A stretch of 46,870 nucleotides of DNA from Chromatiales bacterium (GCA_028284585.1 JANQRK010000097.1:1-46870); one strand, 5' to 3'; shown: positions 14,608-23,577, numbered from the stretch's first letter. Notes: generated from the letters alone by a model not told the origin. Numbers and translations: made by a program.

Positions 14608-16665
14608 TTGGCACTAGCACCGCTGTTACGCACTTTTAAGTTTTCTTCGCGCTCTATCTATTGCTGCCTTGTTGGCTGTTTGTTTGGCACGGCGACAACG
14701 GCTGAGCAGGCCGCGGTTTACAGCCGCCTGCAAGGGGTAACGGCGACAGCCACCAAAGGAAACCGCGACCCGTTCACCGTTGCCGAGTCGGTGAGTGTGG
14801 TCGGCCGCGAGGAGGTCGAGCGACGCCAGGCCGTGCTGCTCAGCGATCTATTGAAGGACCTCCCCAATGTCGACATCGGCGGGGGGCCGCGCGGGATCGC
14901 GCAAGAGATTGTGATCCGAGGTGTTAGCGACGAACGGATTCTGTTCTTGCTGGATGGCGCCCGCCAGAACTTCACGCGTGCACACAATGGTCGCGTATTC
15001 GTCGATCCGGAGCTGCTCAAACAAGTCGAGGTGCTGCGCGGGCCGGCCTCGGCACTGTGGGGCAGTGGTGCGATCGGCGGTGTGGTTGCCCTGACCACAG
15101 TGGACGCTGCTGATTTGCTGTCGCCCGGGGATACCTTTGGTGCCCGCTTCAAGCTCGGTTACCAAGATGTGAACAATCTATGGCGCAGCAGTGCGAGCGC
15201 CTATGGGCTGATTGGCGATTCCGTCGACCTGCTCGCCGATGTCAGCTATCGCGATGCCAACGATACCGATTTGGGCGATGGGACGACGCTTGAGCGTTCC
15301 GCCTTTGACGCGCTGTCTGGCTTGTTCAAGTTCACCTGGTCGCCGACTAGCGAGCACAACGTCGCCGCCACGGCGCAAATGTTCGACGAAGACGGCGCGG
15401 TGCCCTCGAATCCGCAGATCGCATCGACGCCAGATGACCTGGTCGACCGCGAGACCGAGCAGCGTAATCTGTCACTGCGCTACACCTTTGAGCCCGCCGA
15501 TTCGCCGCTGTTGCGTCCATCGGTCGTTCTCTACCGCAATGAAACAGATATCTCCGAGCGACGCCTTGTCGATGGCCGCCAGGACGACACCGAGGTCACG
15601 ACCTGGGGAGTCGATTTGCGCAACCGCTTCGCGTGGGGGAGTGACGCGATTGGCCATGTACTGACCGCCGGGGTGGATTACTTCGAAGACGAGGCCGAGG
15701 CATCGCGTGACGGCATGCCGCGGCCTTCGTTTCCTTCAGCCAAACAGAGCGTACTCGGGGCGTATTTGCATGATGAGATCCGGCTGATGCGGCGCCTGAC
15801 GCTGGTACCCGGTCTACGTTGGGATAGCTACGAGAGCGAATCCGAAGGCGACAGCGCGGCCGACCAAGACGAGTCGGAGTGGTCGGCCAAGCTTGCCGCC
15901 AGCTTTGCGCTCACCGATTGGCTGACCTTGCACGCCGCCTACAATGAGGCCTTCCGCGCGCCCAACGTGAATGAGTTGTTCGTCTCCGGCACGCATTTCA
16001 CCTGCGGGCCCGGTTGCGCCAATCTGTTTGTCCCCAATCCGGCCCTCAAACCGGAAAAGGCTCGCAATCTGGAGTTCGCCCTGGGTGCCCGTAAGTCCGG
16101 GCTGTTTCAGGCAGGCGACCAGGGCCGCGCCCGGTTCGCGGTGTTTCGTAACGACATCGATGACTTCATCGACCAGGTCGTCAACTTTAGCTTCGCCCCG
16201 GTGCCCGGCAACCCAGGCCCCGGGGGCGTGAGTACGTTCGAGAATGTCGCCAATGCACGCCTCGAGGGTTTCGAGATAGAGCTTGCCTACGATGCGCCGA
16301 CCTGGTTTGCAAAGGCCGGCTATGGGCGTACCCGCGGGGAGGATCGCGACACCGGCGAGCACTTGGCGAGAATCCCGGCCGATGCGCTCACGCTGGGTGT
16401 TGGCGTCAAGCTCGAACCGGTCACCTTGGGTTGGCGGGCGCGTTTTGTGGATGAACAAGATCGGGTGCCGGACGATGTGGCTCCGACCGGCAGCTATGAC
16501 CTGCATGACATCTACTTGACTTGGAAACCGCAGCGCTTCGGCAAAGACAAGTTGCGAATCGACCTTGGTGTCGACAATTTGTTCGACGAGGACTACCGTC
16601 CGCATCTCTCGCTGCTGAACGGCCCGGGCCGCAACGTCAAGGCCACTGTCGCGGTGGCCTTTTAA
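14608..16665 (+). CDS. hmuR: TonB-dependent haem/haemoglobin receptor
   Basis: This outer-membrane receptor belongs to the haemoglobin/transferrin/lactoferrin family. A signal peptide precedes the plug, which has VVGREEVERRQAVLLSDLLK, IVIRGVSDERILFLLDGARQ and VEVLRGPASALWGSGAIGG. The barrel carries the haem-receptor FRAP box and NEL (NEAFRAPNVNELF). A His in SGTHF lies where HemR has its essential barrel histidine, and NPALKPE is NPNL-like. A plug His in HNGRVFVDPELL could be the second ligand. It ends in aromatic Phe. The TTG at 14608 has AGGGGG 6 nt upstream and is preferred; a GTG at 14590 would add six residues but lacks a ribosome site. It is the first gene of the haem operon. Confidence 0.94.
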   Translation: MALAPLLRTFKFSSRSIYCCLVGCLFGTATTAEQAAVYSRLQGVTATATKGNRDPFTVAESVSVVGREEVERRQAVLLSDLLKDLPNVDIGGGPRGIAQEIVIRGVSDERILFLLDGARQNFTRAHNGRVFVDPELLKQVEVLRGPASALWGSGAIGGVVALTTVDAADLLSPGDTFGARFKLGYQDVNNLWRSSASAYGLIGDSVDLLADVSYRDANDTDLGDGTTLERSAFDALSGLFKFTWSPTSEHNVAATAQMFDEDGAVPSNPQIASTPDDLVDRETEQRNLSLRYTFEPADSPLLRPSVVLYRNETDISERRLVDGRQDDTEVTTWGVDLRNRFAWGSDAIGHVLTAGVDYFEDEAEASRDGMPRPSFPSAKQSVLGAYLHDEIRLMRRLTLVPGLRWDSYESESEGDSAADQDESEWSAKLAASFALTDWLTLHAAYNEAFRAPNVNELFVSGTHFTCGPGCANLFVPNPALKPEKARNLEFALGARKSGLFQAGDQGRARFAVFRNDIDDFIDQVVNFSFAPVPGNPGPGGVSTFENVANARLEGFEIELAYDAPTWFAKAGYGRTRGEDRDTGEHLARIPADALTLGVGVKLEPVTLGWRARFVDEQDRVPDDVAPTGSYDLHDIYLTWKPQRFGKDKLRIDLGVDNLFDEDYRPHLSLLNGPGRNVKATVAVAF

Positions 16666-17637
16666 GTGGCCACGGTGTCGCACAGTTGGCCTGCCGATCG
16701 CGACCGGCGCCGCCCCCTGCCACGCAATCGATATCCAAGTGCCCAGATGAACGTCGCCGACCGCGACGCCGAGGTTGCGTTCGCGCCTGAAACTAGCACT
16801 GGTACCGTCCGACCGGGCGGGGCAGGGACTGTGCTTACCGGATGGATGCGACTCGATCCACCTCACTGTTTGGCGATCACACTGGGTATGTCTGCCGCAT
16901 TGCATCTTTGGATGCTGCTGCTGATCCCGGACGCTCCTGAACCCGTGGCTGTGTCGCCGCCCGGCCACCTCATGGTGCGCATCGGCGACTTCGGAGCACC
17001 GCCGACGCCGTCATCCTCACCGGTAGCCGGGGCACCCCAGTCTGCGTCGAGCAAGTCGGTGCCCGTTACGTCCATTGATCGTCCCGCCCAGGTCCACAAA
17101 CCGACCGACCCTGTCGTGTCCGAGCCGGTGCCAGCAAAGACACCGCGCGCGGTACAACCCAGTCCGTCCGATCGTGCCGCACCCGAAGCCTCGGAGATCG
17201 CGGCGCTGGAATCCGCCGTGGCGCGACCGCCAACCCGTTTGCCCAAATTGTCGCCGGCCAAGCCGGTGCAAGCCGGGCCGGGTGATGTTGCCAGTGCGCC
17301 GATATCAGAAAAAGTTGTCGCACACAGCGAGCTATCCACCGCGCCAACGCCGCTACGGATTTCCAACCCAGTCTATCGGAGTCCCCCCAATCCGCCTGTC
17401 TACCCGGCCCGCGCGGTGCGCTTTGGCCAGGAGGGAACGGTCATGGTTCGAGCCCACCTCTCCACCCTGGGTGAGGTGCTCGACGTCGAGGTGCATTCCA
17501 GCTCGGGGCACGCCTTGCTCGACAAGGCCGCGCTTGCCGCGGTGCGTGACTGGCGCTTCGAACCCGCGTGGCGTGGTGGTCGTGCGGTATTGGCGGTAGT
17601 CGATTTGCCGGTCAATTTCCAATTGCAACACGACTAA
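16666..17637 (+). CDS. tonB: TonB energy transducer
   Basis: An N-terminal membrane anchor (LAITLGMSAALHLWMLLLI) contains the conserved SxxxH motif used with ExbB-ExbD. A long Pro-rich periplasmic spacer follows, then a C-terminal TonB domain (NPPVYPARAVRFGQEGTVMV, SGHALLDKAALAAVRDWRFE). It links the proton motive force to receptors. The start is uncertain: GTG 16666 touches the hmuR stop (TAAGTG) and may be coupled, but gives a 70-residue cytosolic tail. ATG 16747, GTG 16831 or ATG 16846 would be closer to family size; from 16846 the Ser and His fall at positions 16 and 20, as in E. coli TonB. Confidence 0.9.
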   Translation: MATVSHSWPADRDRRRPLPRNRYPSAQMNVADRDAEVAFAPETSTGTVRPGGAGTVLTGWMRLDPPHCLAITLGMSAALHLWMLLLIPDAPEPVAVSPPGHLMVRIGDFGAPPTPSSSPVAGAPQSASSKSVPVTSIDRPAQVHKPTDPVVSEPVPAKTPRAVQPSPSDRAAPEASEIAALESAVARPPTRLPKLSPAKPVQAGPGDVASAPISEKVVAHSELSTAPTPLRISNPVYRSPPNPPVYPARAVRFGQEGTVMVRAHLSTLGEVLDVEVHSSSGHALLDKAALAAVRDWRFEPAWRGGRAVLAVVDLPVNFQLQHD

Positions 17638-17661
17638 CTGCAACCCTAGAGGAGAAATGCC

Positions 17662-18729
17662 ATGTCGAACGCCCTTGAAGCGAGCCATGAGTCAGCAGGG
17701 GACATGTCGAATGCGCTGGCGGCGCGCTGGCAGGCATTTCGCCGCGACAATCCCAAGGTACGAATCCGTGATGAAGCGCGTGCGCTCGGCGTCAGCGAAC
17801 TCGAGCTGGTGGCGACCGGTTGTGGCACCACGGCGACGCGCTTGAGTGCCGACTGGCGGCATCTGGTCGCCGAATTGTATCGCCTCGGCCCAGTGATGGC
17901 GTTGACCCGCAACGATCATGTAGTCCACGAGAAGACCGGCAGCTATGGGCGCTTGTCGCACAGCGGCGCCATGGGCACGCTGCTCGGCGACATCGATCTG
18001 CGCCTGTTCTTCAGCCGTTGGCACCACGGATTCGCGGTGGGCGAAGCATCATCGCACGGCGTACGCGAGAGCCTGCAGTTCTTCGATGCCTCGGGTACCG
18101 CGGTCCACAAAGTCTATCTGACCAGCGACAGCATACAGGCCGCTTACACTGAGTTGGTCGCGCGTTACCGCAGTCCCGATCAGGGGACTGCGCAGCCGGT
18201 CCTACCGCCGGCACAGCGGACCGACGAGCAGATCGATACCCCCGGCTTGCTCGCCCACTGGCAGGCGCTTCAGGATACGCATGACTTCAATGACCTGCTC
18301 AAACGCTTCGGCGTCGACCGCCTGCAGGCCCTGCGTTTGGCGGGTAAAGGATTGGCACATCCGGTGGGCGTGTATGCACCGCGTCGCTTGCTCGAGCAGG
18401 TCGCCGCATCCGGCGTAGACATCATGCTGTTCGTCGCGAGTCCCGGGGTGGTGCAGATCCACACCGGCCCGGTGCACAAACTCAAGGTGCTGGGGCATTG
18501 GTTCAATGTGCTCGACGACACCTTCAGTCTGCACCTGCGCGAGGACGAAATCGCTTCCGCCTGGGTGGTACGCAAGCCGACCCGCGACGGGACGGTGAGC
18601 TCACTCGAGGTATTCGCCGGCGATGGTGGACTGATCTGCCAGCTATTCGGCCGGCGCAAGCCGGGACAAGCCGAAGACCCAAAGTGGCGTGCCCAGCTCG
18701 AGGGCCTATGCCAGGGTGAGTCGGCGTGA
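17662..18729 (+). CDS. hemS: Cytoplasmic haemin-degrading/transport factor (HemS/HmuS type)
   Basis: The 355-residue protein has the two tandem repeats of the HemS/ChuS/HmuS family: ARWQAFRRDNPKVRIRDEAR early and LLAHWQALQDTHDFNDLLKR in the second half. The His in DTHDF (about 207) aligns with the haem-ligand His of HemS/ChuS. Members accept haem after import and carry, store or break it down. GAGGAG lies 8 nt before the ATG, a strong ribosome site. It sits 24 bp after tonB and overlaps exbB by 4 nt. Confidence 0.94.
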   Translation: MSNALEASHESAGDMSNALAARWQAFRRDNPKVRIRDEARALGVSELELVATGCGTTATRLSADWRHLVAELYRLGPVMALTRNDHVVHEKTGSYGRLSHSGAMGTLLGDIDLRLFFSRWHHGFAVGEASSHGVRESLQFFDASGTAVHKVYLTSDSIQAAYTELVARYRSPDQGTAQPVLPPAQRTDEQIDTPGLLAHWQALQDTHDFNDLLKRFGVDRLQALRLAGKGLAHPVGVYAPRRLLEQVAASGVDIMLFVASPGVVQIHTGPVHKLKVLGHWFNVLDDTFSLHLREDEIASAWVVRKPTRDGTVSSLEVFAGDGGLICQLFGRRKPGQAEDPKWRAQLEGLCQGESA

Positions 18730-19409
18730 TCACTTGGATCGAAACCCTGGGCTCTGTGGCCTGGCCGCTGTTTGTGTGTTCCTTGCTGGGTGTCGCGGTG
18801 CTGCTCGAGCGCCTGTGGTTCTATGTGCGGACGACCCGTCTGTCGCTGCCACCACAGCGATTGAACGATATCCTCGCATCGGCCGGGCCGGTGGCTTTGG
18901 AAGCGGAGCTCACACGCAGGCGCCATCCTTGGGCGGAGGGTTTCCGCCTGTTGTTGCAGCATGCGCCGCGGCCGGCGGCGCTGCGCGAAGAGGTGCTGAA
19001 CCTGTGGCTGGCCGAACAGCGTTGCCTACAGATCAGCAATCTGCGGTGGCTCACGATCGTCGCCGTCGTCAGTCCACTGCTTGGCCTGCTCGGCACGGTA
19101 CTGGGCATGATCGAGTCGTTCGCGGCGCTGGTCGCCCATACCGGGCCGGTGCAGCCGGCGGTATTGGCCGGTGGTCTGCAACAGGCCATGCTGACGACTG
19201 CCGTGGGCCTGATCATTGCCGTGCCGGCACTGACCGCGGCCCATGTGTTCCGCCTCTGGGGTGATGCGCGGATGGGTCGATTGCAACACCTGCTCAACCG
19301 AGCGCACCTGGCCATCGAGGGCGTCGAGTTTGGTGCGAGTACTAGCTGCGTGCGGCCCACGGGGCAGGGCGCAACCGCGCCCACGACGGCATCCGGCGGT
19401 GCGGTGTGA
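18726..19409 (+). CDS. exbB: ExbB/TolQ/MotA-family proton channel (ExbB)
   Basis: This 227-residue inner-membrane protein has three helices: residues about 10-30 (AWPLFVCSLLGVAVLLERLW), about 105-130 (IVAVVSPLLGLLGTVLGMIE) and about 150-172 (QAMLTTAVGLIIAVPALTAA). The last two carry the family signatures PLLGLLGTVxGMI and AMLTTAxGLxxAVPA. With ExbD it forms the proton-driven motor for TonB. The GTG start overlaps the hemS stop by 4 nt. Its place inside the haem operon suggests a dedicated motor, though it could serve the other receptors in this window too. Confidence 0.95.
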   Translation: MITWIETLGSVAWPLFVCSLLGVAVLLERLWFYVRTTRLSLPPQRLNDILASAGPVALEAELTRRRHPWAEGFRLLLQHAPRPAALREEVLNLWLAEQRCLQISNLRWLTIVAVVSPLLGLLGTVLGMIESFAALVAHTGPVQPAVLAGGLQQAMLTTAVGLIIAVPALTAAHVFRLWGDARMGRLQHLLNRAHLAIEGVEFGASTSCVRPTGQGATAPTTASGGAV

Positions 19410-19882
19410 TCGGCCAGCCCGCGCAGCCGTCGCTGCATCCGGGCACTGCGGAATTGGCGGTCGATTTGACCCCCTTGCTCGACGTGCTGTTCATGGTCCT
19501 GGTGTTCTTTCTGCTAACCACGAACGGCGTGCCAATTGCATTGCAGCTCGAGTTGCCACGCGAATCATCGAACAGTGCCCAGCCGGTCTCGGACAACGAG
19601 CTGATCCGGCTCGAGATACGCGCCGCGCAACCGGCTTGGCGCGTCAATGGCCAGGACTATCCGGACTGGGAGCAGGCACGGGCGGCCCTGCTGGTGTTGC
19701 ACCAGCAGACGCCGGATACGGCGATTGCAATCGCCGGCGAGCGCACCGCACCGCTGGAGCATATGGTCAAGGTGTTGGCGTTTCTCAAGCAGCAGCAGAT
19801 CCCCACGGTTGAGTTGTTGCTCGATCCGGGCAAGCAAGTAGTCCAATCCAAGTCCAGTCAATCGGGGGTAGGGCAACCATGA
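19406..19882 (+). CDS. exbD: ExbD/TolR biopolymer transport protein (ExbD)
   Basis: This 158-residue protein has a single N-terminal helix and a periplasmic domain. The essential membrane Asp is in VDLTPLLDVLFMVLVFFLL (about residue 26, matching ExbD Asp25). The periplasmic part (AIAIAGERTAPLEHMVKVLA) follows the ExbD/TolR fold. The GTG start overlaps exbB by 4 nt, and its own stop overlaps hugZ by 4 nt. Confidence 0.95.
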   Translation: MIGQPAQPSLHPGTAELAVDLTPLLDVLFMVLVFFLLTTNGVPIALQLELPRESSNSAQPVSDNELIRLEIRAAQPAWRVNGQDYPDWEQARAALLVLHQQTPDTAIAIAGERTAPLEHMVKVLAFLKQQQIPTVELLLDPGKQVVQSKSSQSGVGQP

Positions 19883-20433
19883 ATGTGCGATTGGAAGATT
19901 CACAAGCGATCCATGATGAGTTCGAGACATTGCGCCAAGGCTTCTCGACCTTACTGATGGCGACCGTTGGTCGCGACGGTATGCCGGAGGCTAGCTATGC
20001 CGCCTACCTCGAGCGCGACGGTGACTATTACATCTATGTGAGTGAGCTCTCGACCCATACCGGCAATCTCATGGCAAACGGCCGGGCCAGCGTACTGTTC
20101 ATCGAAGACGAGGCGGGTGCCGGCCACCTGTTTGCACGCAAACGTCTGACGCTCAAATGTGAGGCGGCCGAGGTGGCGCGAGGTTGTCAGGAATTCGACG
20201 AAACTCTGCAGGCGATGCTCGATCGCTTCGGCTCGGTGATCGAAACCTTGCGTGGCCTGGACGACTTTCACCTGTTCCGTCTGCGGCCGTTGCGCGGCGT
20301 CTACGTGGCCGGCTTCGCGCGCGCCTATGCCATGGATGACCCGAGCCTGTCGGAGATACGGCATATGCGCGATAAGGGCCATCGCCGACGCGACCGGCAG
20401 GCCGGCGGATCGGATCAAGAGCTTGCAAGCTGA
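19879..20433 (+). CDS. HugZ/HutZ-family haem utilisation protein
   Basis: This 184-residue split-barrel protein belongs to the pyridoxamine-phosphate-oxidase-like group. The N-terminal segment LLMATVGRDGMPEASYAAYL and YYIYVSELSTHTGNL are typical. Further on it reads ASVLFIEDEAGAGHLFARKR and ends with a FHLFRLRPLRGVYVAGFARAY motif. HugZ/HutZ proteins bind haem and open the ring in Helicobacter, Campylobacter and Vibrio. It overlaps exbD by 4 nt (ATGA). Together with hemS, the operon encodes two cytoplasmic haem-handling proteins. Confidence 0.92.
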   Translation: MNVRLEDSQAIHDEFETLRQGFSTLLMATVGRDGMPEASYAAYLERDGDYYIYVSELSTHTGNLMANGRASVLFIEDEAGAGHLFARKRLTLKCEAAEVARGCQEFDETLQAMLDRFGSVIETLRGLDDFHLFRLRPLRGVYVAGFARAYAMDDPSLSEIRHMRDKGHRRRDRQAGGSDQELAS

Positions 20434-20468
20434 CTAACCGACTACGTAGCTGATCGGAGGACGCGGAT

Positions 20469-21383
20469 ATGCTCAGACTGACTCTCAGTGCGGCGATCGT
20501 GAGTTTGTTTCTGGCGGTCTTGTTGTTTGGTTCCATGGCGGCCAAGGGGGCGGTCGATCAGAGGAGTGCAGCGACCCCGGCCACGCGCCTGGTCGTCGTG
20601 GGCGGTGCCCTGACCGAGATCGTCTATGTCCTGGGTGAGGGGCATAGAGTGATCGGGGTCGACACCACGAGCGTCTGGCCGCCGGCGGCAACCCAACTGC
20701 CGCAGGTAGGCTATCAGCGCACCCTGGCTGCCGAGGGGGTCCTTTCACTGCGCCCCGACTTGGTACTCGTCAGCGACGACGCCGGTCCACCGGCCGTGTT
20801 GGCGCAGATTCGCGAGGCCGGGGTGCCGATGGTGATCATCGATACCGAGGATTCACCCAAGGGACTTTTGGACAAGATAACGCAGGTCGCCGCGCTGGTC
20901 GGCCAGCCGGCCGACGGGGAACGCCTAGCGACACGGCTGCGTGCCGAGATGGAAGCCCTTGCGCAGCAAGTGGCACAGGTCTCCGATCGGCCACGGGTCG
21001 CCTTCCTGCTCAGTGCCGGTCGTGGTGTCAACCTCGCGGCCGGCCGTGACACCGCGGCCCACGCCGCCATCGAACTGGCCGGGGGACGTAATGCGCTGGC
21101 AGACTACAGTGGCTACAAACCGGTCAACCCAGAGGCGATGATCGCCGCCGCGCCGGAAGTGTTGATGACCACACAGCGTACCTTGGACGAGCTGGGCGGT
21201 GTCGATGGCCTGCTGGCGTTGCCCGGTGCGGCCCTGACCCCAGCCGCGGATGCGCAGCGCATCGAGGCGATGGATGCCCTGTTCCTGCTCGGTTTTGGTC
21301 CGCGCACGCCGGCCGCGTTGCGCGAACTCGCGGCGCGCCTGCATCCATCACGGATCACCCTAGCGGATGTGGCGGCTGAATGA
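20469..21383 (+). CDS. hmuT: Periplasmic haem-binding protein of ABC importer
   Basis: This 304-residue class III substrate-binding protein has an N-terminal signal peptide (hydrophobic 5-25). The motif GYQRTLAAEGVLSLRPDLV is the HmuT/PhuT/ShuT hallmark, with the haem-ligand Tyr at about 82. VVGGALTEIVYVLGEGHRV opens the first lobe. GGAGG precedes the ATG. It collects haem released by HmuR and hands it to HmuUV. It follows hugZ after 35 bp and overlaps hmuU by 4 nt. Confidence 0.95.
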   Translation: MLRLTLSAAIVSLFLAVLLFGSMAAKGAVDQRSAATPATRLVVVGGALTEIVYVLGEGHRVIGVDTTSVWPPAATQLPQVGYQRTLAAEGVLSLRPDLVLVSDDAGPPAVLAQIREAGVPMVIIDTEDSPKGLLDKITQVAALVGQPADGERLATRLRAEMEALAQQVAQVSDRPRVAFLLSAGRGVNLAAGRDTAAHAAIELAGGRNALADYSGYKPVNPEAMIAAAPEVLMTTQRTLDELGGVDGLLALPGAALTPAADAQRIEAMDALFLLGFGPRTPAALRELAARLHPSRITLADVAAE

Positions 21384-22468
21384 ACCAAGCGGTGCTGCGC
21401 CGTCCGCGCTCCTGGTCATTGGCGGAGCAGCAGCATGGGGTGGTCGGCATCGGCGCGCTGACCTTGGGGTTGTTCGGTGCCGCGATCCTCGCACTCGGCA
21501 GCGGTGCCGTGGCGATCTCACCCGGCCAGGTGTTGGCGATCCTGGCGCAGCCGCTGGGTCTGCAACTGCCCTGGGACTATGCACAGGGACAGGCGGCGGT
21601 GCTGTTGCAGATTCGTGCACCGCGCGTGCTGATGGCGATATTGGTCGGCGCGGCGCTGGCGGTCTCGGGTGCGGCCATGCAGGGCCTGTTTCGTAATCCG
21701 CTCGCCGATCCGGCATTGATCGGCGTATCGGCCGGCGCGGCCCTGGCCGCGGTCGCGGCAATCGTGCTGGGGAGCAGCCTCGCCGCAGTCGTCGGAGTCA
21801 CCGTGATCGCCGGCGTGGTGCCACTGGCGGCGTTTTGCGGCAGCCTGGCGGCGACCCTGCTGGTAAAACGTCTGGCCACAACAGAGGGCAGGACCGATGT
21901 CGCGACCTTGCTGCTGGCGGGGATCGCGATCCAGGCCATCGCGATGGCAGGCACCGGCCTACTGACCTACCTGGCCGACGATGAGCAGCTGCGCACCCTG
22001 ACCTTCTGGACCCTGGGCAGCCTGGGTGGGGCGACTTGGCAGACGTTGTTGATCGCTGCGCCATTGATGTTGCTCGCGATCATTGGCATACCCTTGTTCG
22101 CCCACTCGCTGAACGCGATGTTGCTCGGCGAGGCGGAGGCCGGGCATTTGGGTTTCGATACCCAGCGCCTTAAGCAACTGTTAGTGCTGCTGGTCGCCGC
22201 AGCGGTCGGCGCGGCAGTCGCGGTGAGCGGCATCATTGGGTTCGTCGGCCTGGTGGTACCGCACCTGTTGCGGTTGGCCCTCGGCCCCGATCACCACTGG
22301 CTGTTGCCGGGGTCGGCATTGCTCGGTGCCAGCTTGCTGTTGCTGGCCGACTTGCTGGCGCGCACCCTGGTGGTGCCCGCCGAACTGCCGATCGGCATCA
22401 TCACCGCGTTGCTTGGTGGTCCCTTCTTTATTTGGTTGTTGACCAGCCGCCGACACCGGATGGACTAG
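21380..22468 (+). CDS. hmuU: Haem ABC transporter permease (FecCD family)
   Basis: The 362-residue FecCD-type permease has about ten membrane helices. Family signatures include RAPRVLMAILVGAALAVSGA, GLFRNPLADPALIGVSAGAA and VSGIIGFVGLVVPHLLRLAL, the last being the coupling helix region that contacts the ATPase. It moves haem across the inner membrane. The start overlaps hmuT by 4 nt. Its TAG stop is built from the target TA plus the first G of the MITE-like element inserted there; before insertion the stop was probably TAA. Confidence 0.95.
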   Translation: MNQAVLRRPRSWSLAEQQHGVVGIGALTLGLFGAAILALGSGAVAISPGQVLAILAQPLGLQLPWDYAQGQAAVLLQIRAPRVLMAILVGAALAVSGAAMQGLFRNPLADPALIGVSAGAALAAVAAIVLGSSLAAVVGVTVIAGVVPLAAFCGSLAATLLVKRLATTEGRTDVATLLLAGIAIQAIAMAGTGLLTYLADDEQLRTLTFWTLGSLGGATWQTLLIAAPLMLLAIIGIPLFAHSLNAMLLGEAEAGHLGFDTQRLKQLLVLLVAAAVGAAVAVSGIIGFVGLVVPHLLRLALGPDHHWLLPGSALLGASLLLLADLLARTLVVPAELPIGIITALLGGPFFIWLLTSRRHRMD

Positions 22469-22734
22469 GGCCTGTTCACACTTAAGTGAGACGCAGCGTT
22501 GCTGCCCCAAAACGCGCCAGGCAAGGCGCGAGGAGAGAGTTTTGTGGGTCTAAATGAACGACGAGCAACGCCGCATGGCGTGTTTAGGGGCGCAACCCGA
22601 AGGGACGGGGCCGTTTCCCCGTCCAACGGTGTTGCTGCTCGCTCATGTGCGGTGGGCGCACCGCGCTCACAGCGCCTTGTTGGCCAAAAAAACGGCCGCC
22701 GTCGCTGCGTCTCACTTAGTGTGGACAGGCCCTA
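22466..22734. mobile_element. MITE-like element at the hmuU/hmuV junction
   Basis: The 265-bp body (22468-22732) has terminal inverted repeats of about 30 bp beginning GGGCCTGTTCACACT on the left and GGGCCTGTCCACACT on the right, with one mismatch and one indel. It is flanked by TA at both ends (22466-22467, 22733-22734). It contains inner palindromic GC-rich stretches but no transposase. TA duplication points to an IS630/Tc1-mariner-type enzyme acting in trans. Removing one TA plus the body restores TAATG, a 1-nt stop/start overlap of hmuU and hmuV. Confidence 0.8.
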
Positions 22735-23541
22735 ATGAGCCTAAGGGCCGAGGACATCAGCTACCGGGTCGGCGGGCGCACGCTGCTCGATCAGGTGTCG
22801 GTCGAGGTCCATACGGGTGAGCTGGTCACGGTGTTGGGGCCCAACGGGGCCGGAAAGACGACCTTGCTGAAGTTATTGTGCGGCGACCTGCGACCGCACG
22901 CCGGCGAGGTGGTATTGAATGGTCGCCGCCTGCGCAACTGGTCGCGCCTGGCCTTGGCACAACAGCGCGCGGTGCTGCCGCAGCACGCCAGCCTGAGTTT
23001 TCCGCTCAGCGTGACCCAGGTGGTGCGCATGGGACGGGCGCCGTATCGAGGACAAGGCCGCGCGGTCGAGCGGGACGTGGTGCGCGCGGCGATGCGGGCG
23101 GCTGATGTCCATCACCTGGCCGAACGCAGCTATACCCAATTGTCCGGTGGCGAGCGCCAGCGTGTGCAACTGGCACGCGTACTGGCACAGATCTGGGGGG
23201 CTGCCGACGCTCGGGCTCGCTTCTTGTTGCTCGACGAGCCGACCTCGGCACTGGATCTGGCCCATCAACACCAGGTGTTGTCGATCGCGCGCGATATGAT
23301 CAAGCGCCACAGACTGGGTGTGTTCGCGATCCTGCATGACCTCAACCTGGCCAGCGGTTACGCCGATCGTCTGGTGCTGTTGCACGCTGGCCAGGTCGTC
23401 GCCCAGGGTAGCTGCGACCAGGTCCTACAAGCCGCGCTGCTCGAGGCAACCTTTGGAGTACCCCTGCACATTGCACCGCACCCGCTATTGCCGGGTCGAC
23501 GCCTGGTGGTCAGCGGGGCCGGCGAGTATTCATCTGATTAG
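22735..23541 (+). CDS. hmuV: Haem ABC transporter ATP-binding protein
   Basis: This 268-residue ATPase has Walker A GPNGAGKT (35-42), Q-loop region LPQHASLSFPLSV, signature LSGGERQRVQLARV, Walker B FLLLDEPTSALD, and the H-loop His in AILHDLNLASGYAD. The sequence is typical of HmuV/HemV. It energises haem import through HmuU. The ATG follows directly after the MITE-like element, whose right end supplies GGACAGG a few bases upstream as a possible substitute ribosome site. Confidence 0.95.
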   Translation: MSLRAEDISYRVGGRTLLDQVSVEVHTGELVTVLGPNGAGKTTLLKLLCGDLRPHAGEVVLNGRRLRNWSRLALAQQRAVLPQHASLSFPLSVTQVVRMGRAPYRGQGRAVERDVVRAAMRAADVHHLAERSYTQLSGGERQRVQLARVLAQIWGAADARARFLLLDEPTSALDLAHQHQVLSIARDMIKRHRLGVFAILHDLNLASGYADRLVLLHAGQVVAQGSCDQVLQAALLEATFGVPLHIAPHPLLPGRRLVVSGAGEYSSD

Positions 23542-23551
23542 TGCAGCCGCT

Positions 23552-23577
23552 GTAGACGGTACCTGCTTGGCGTCTAC
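23552..23577 (+). terminator. Hairpin after the haem operon
   Basis: The stem GTAGACG/CGTCTAC with a 12-nt loop lies 10 bp after hmuV. There is no T-run, so it may be a 3'-end stabiliser rather than an intrinsic terminator. Confidence 0.35.

Noticed and set aside
15814..16968. Long minus-strand open frame (384 codons) opposite hmuR
   Set aside because: It is a shadow of the receptor gene in GC-rich DNA and shows no family features.
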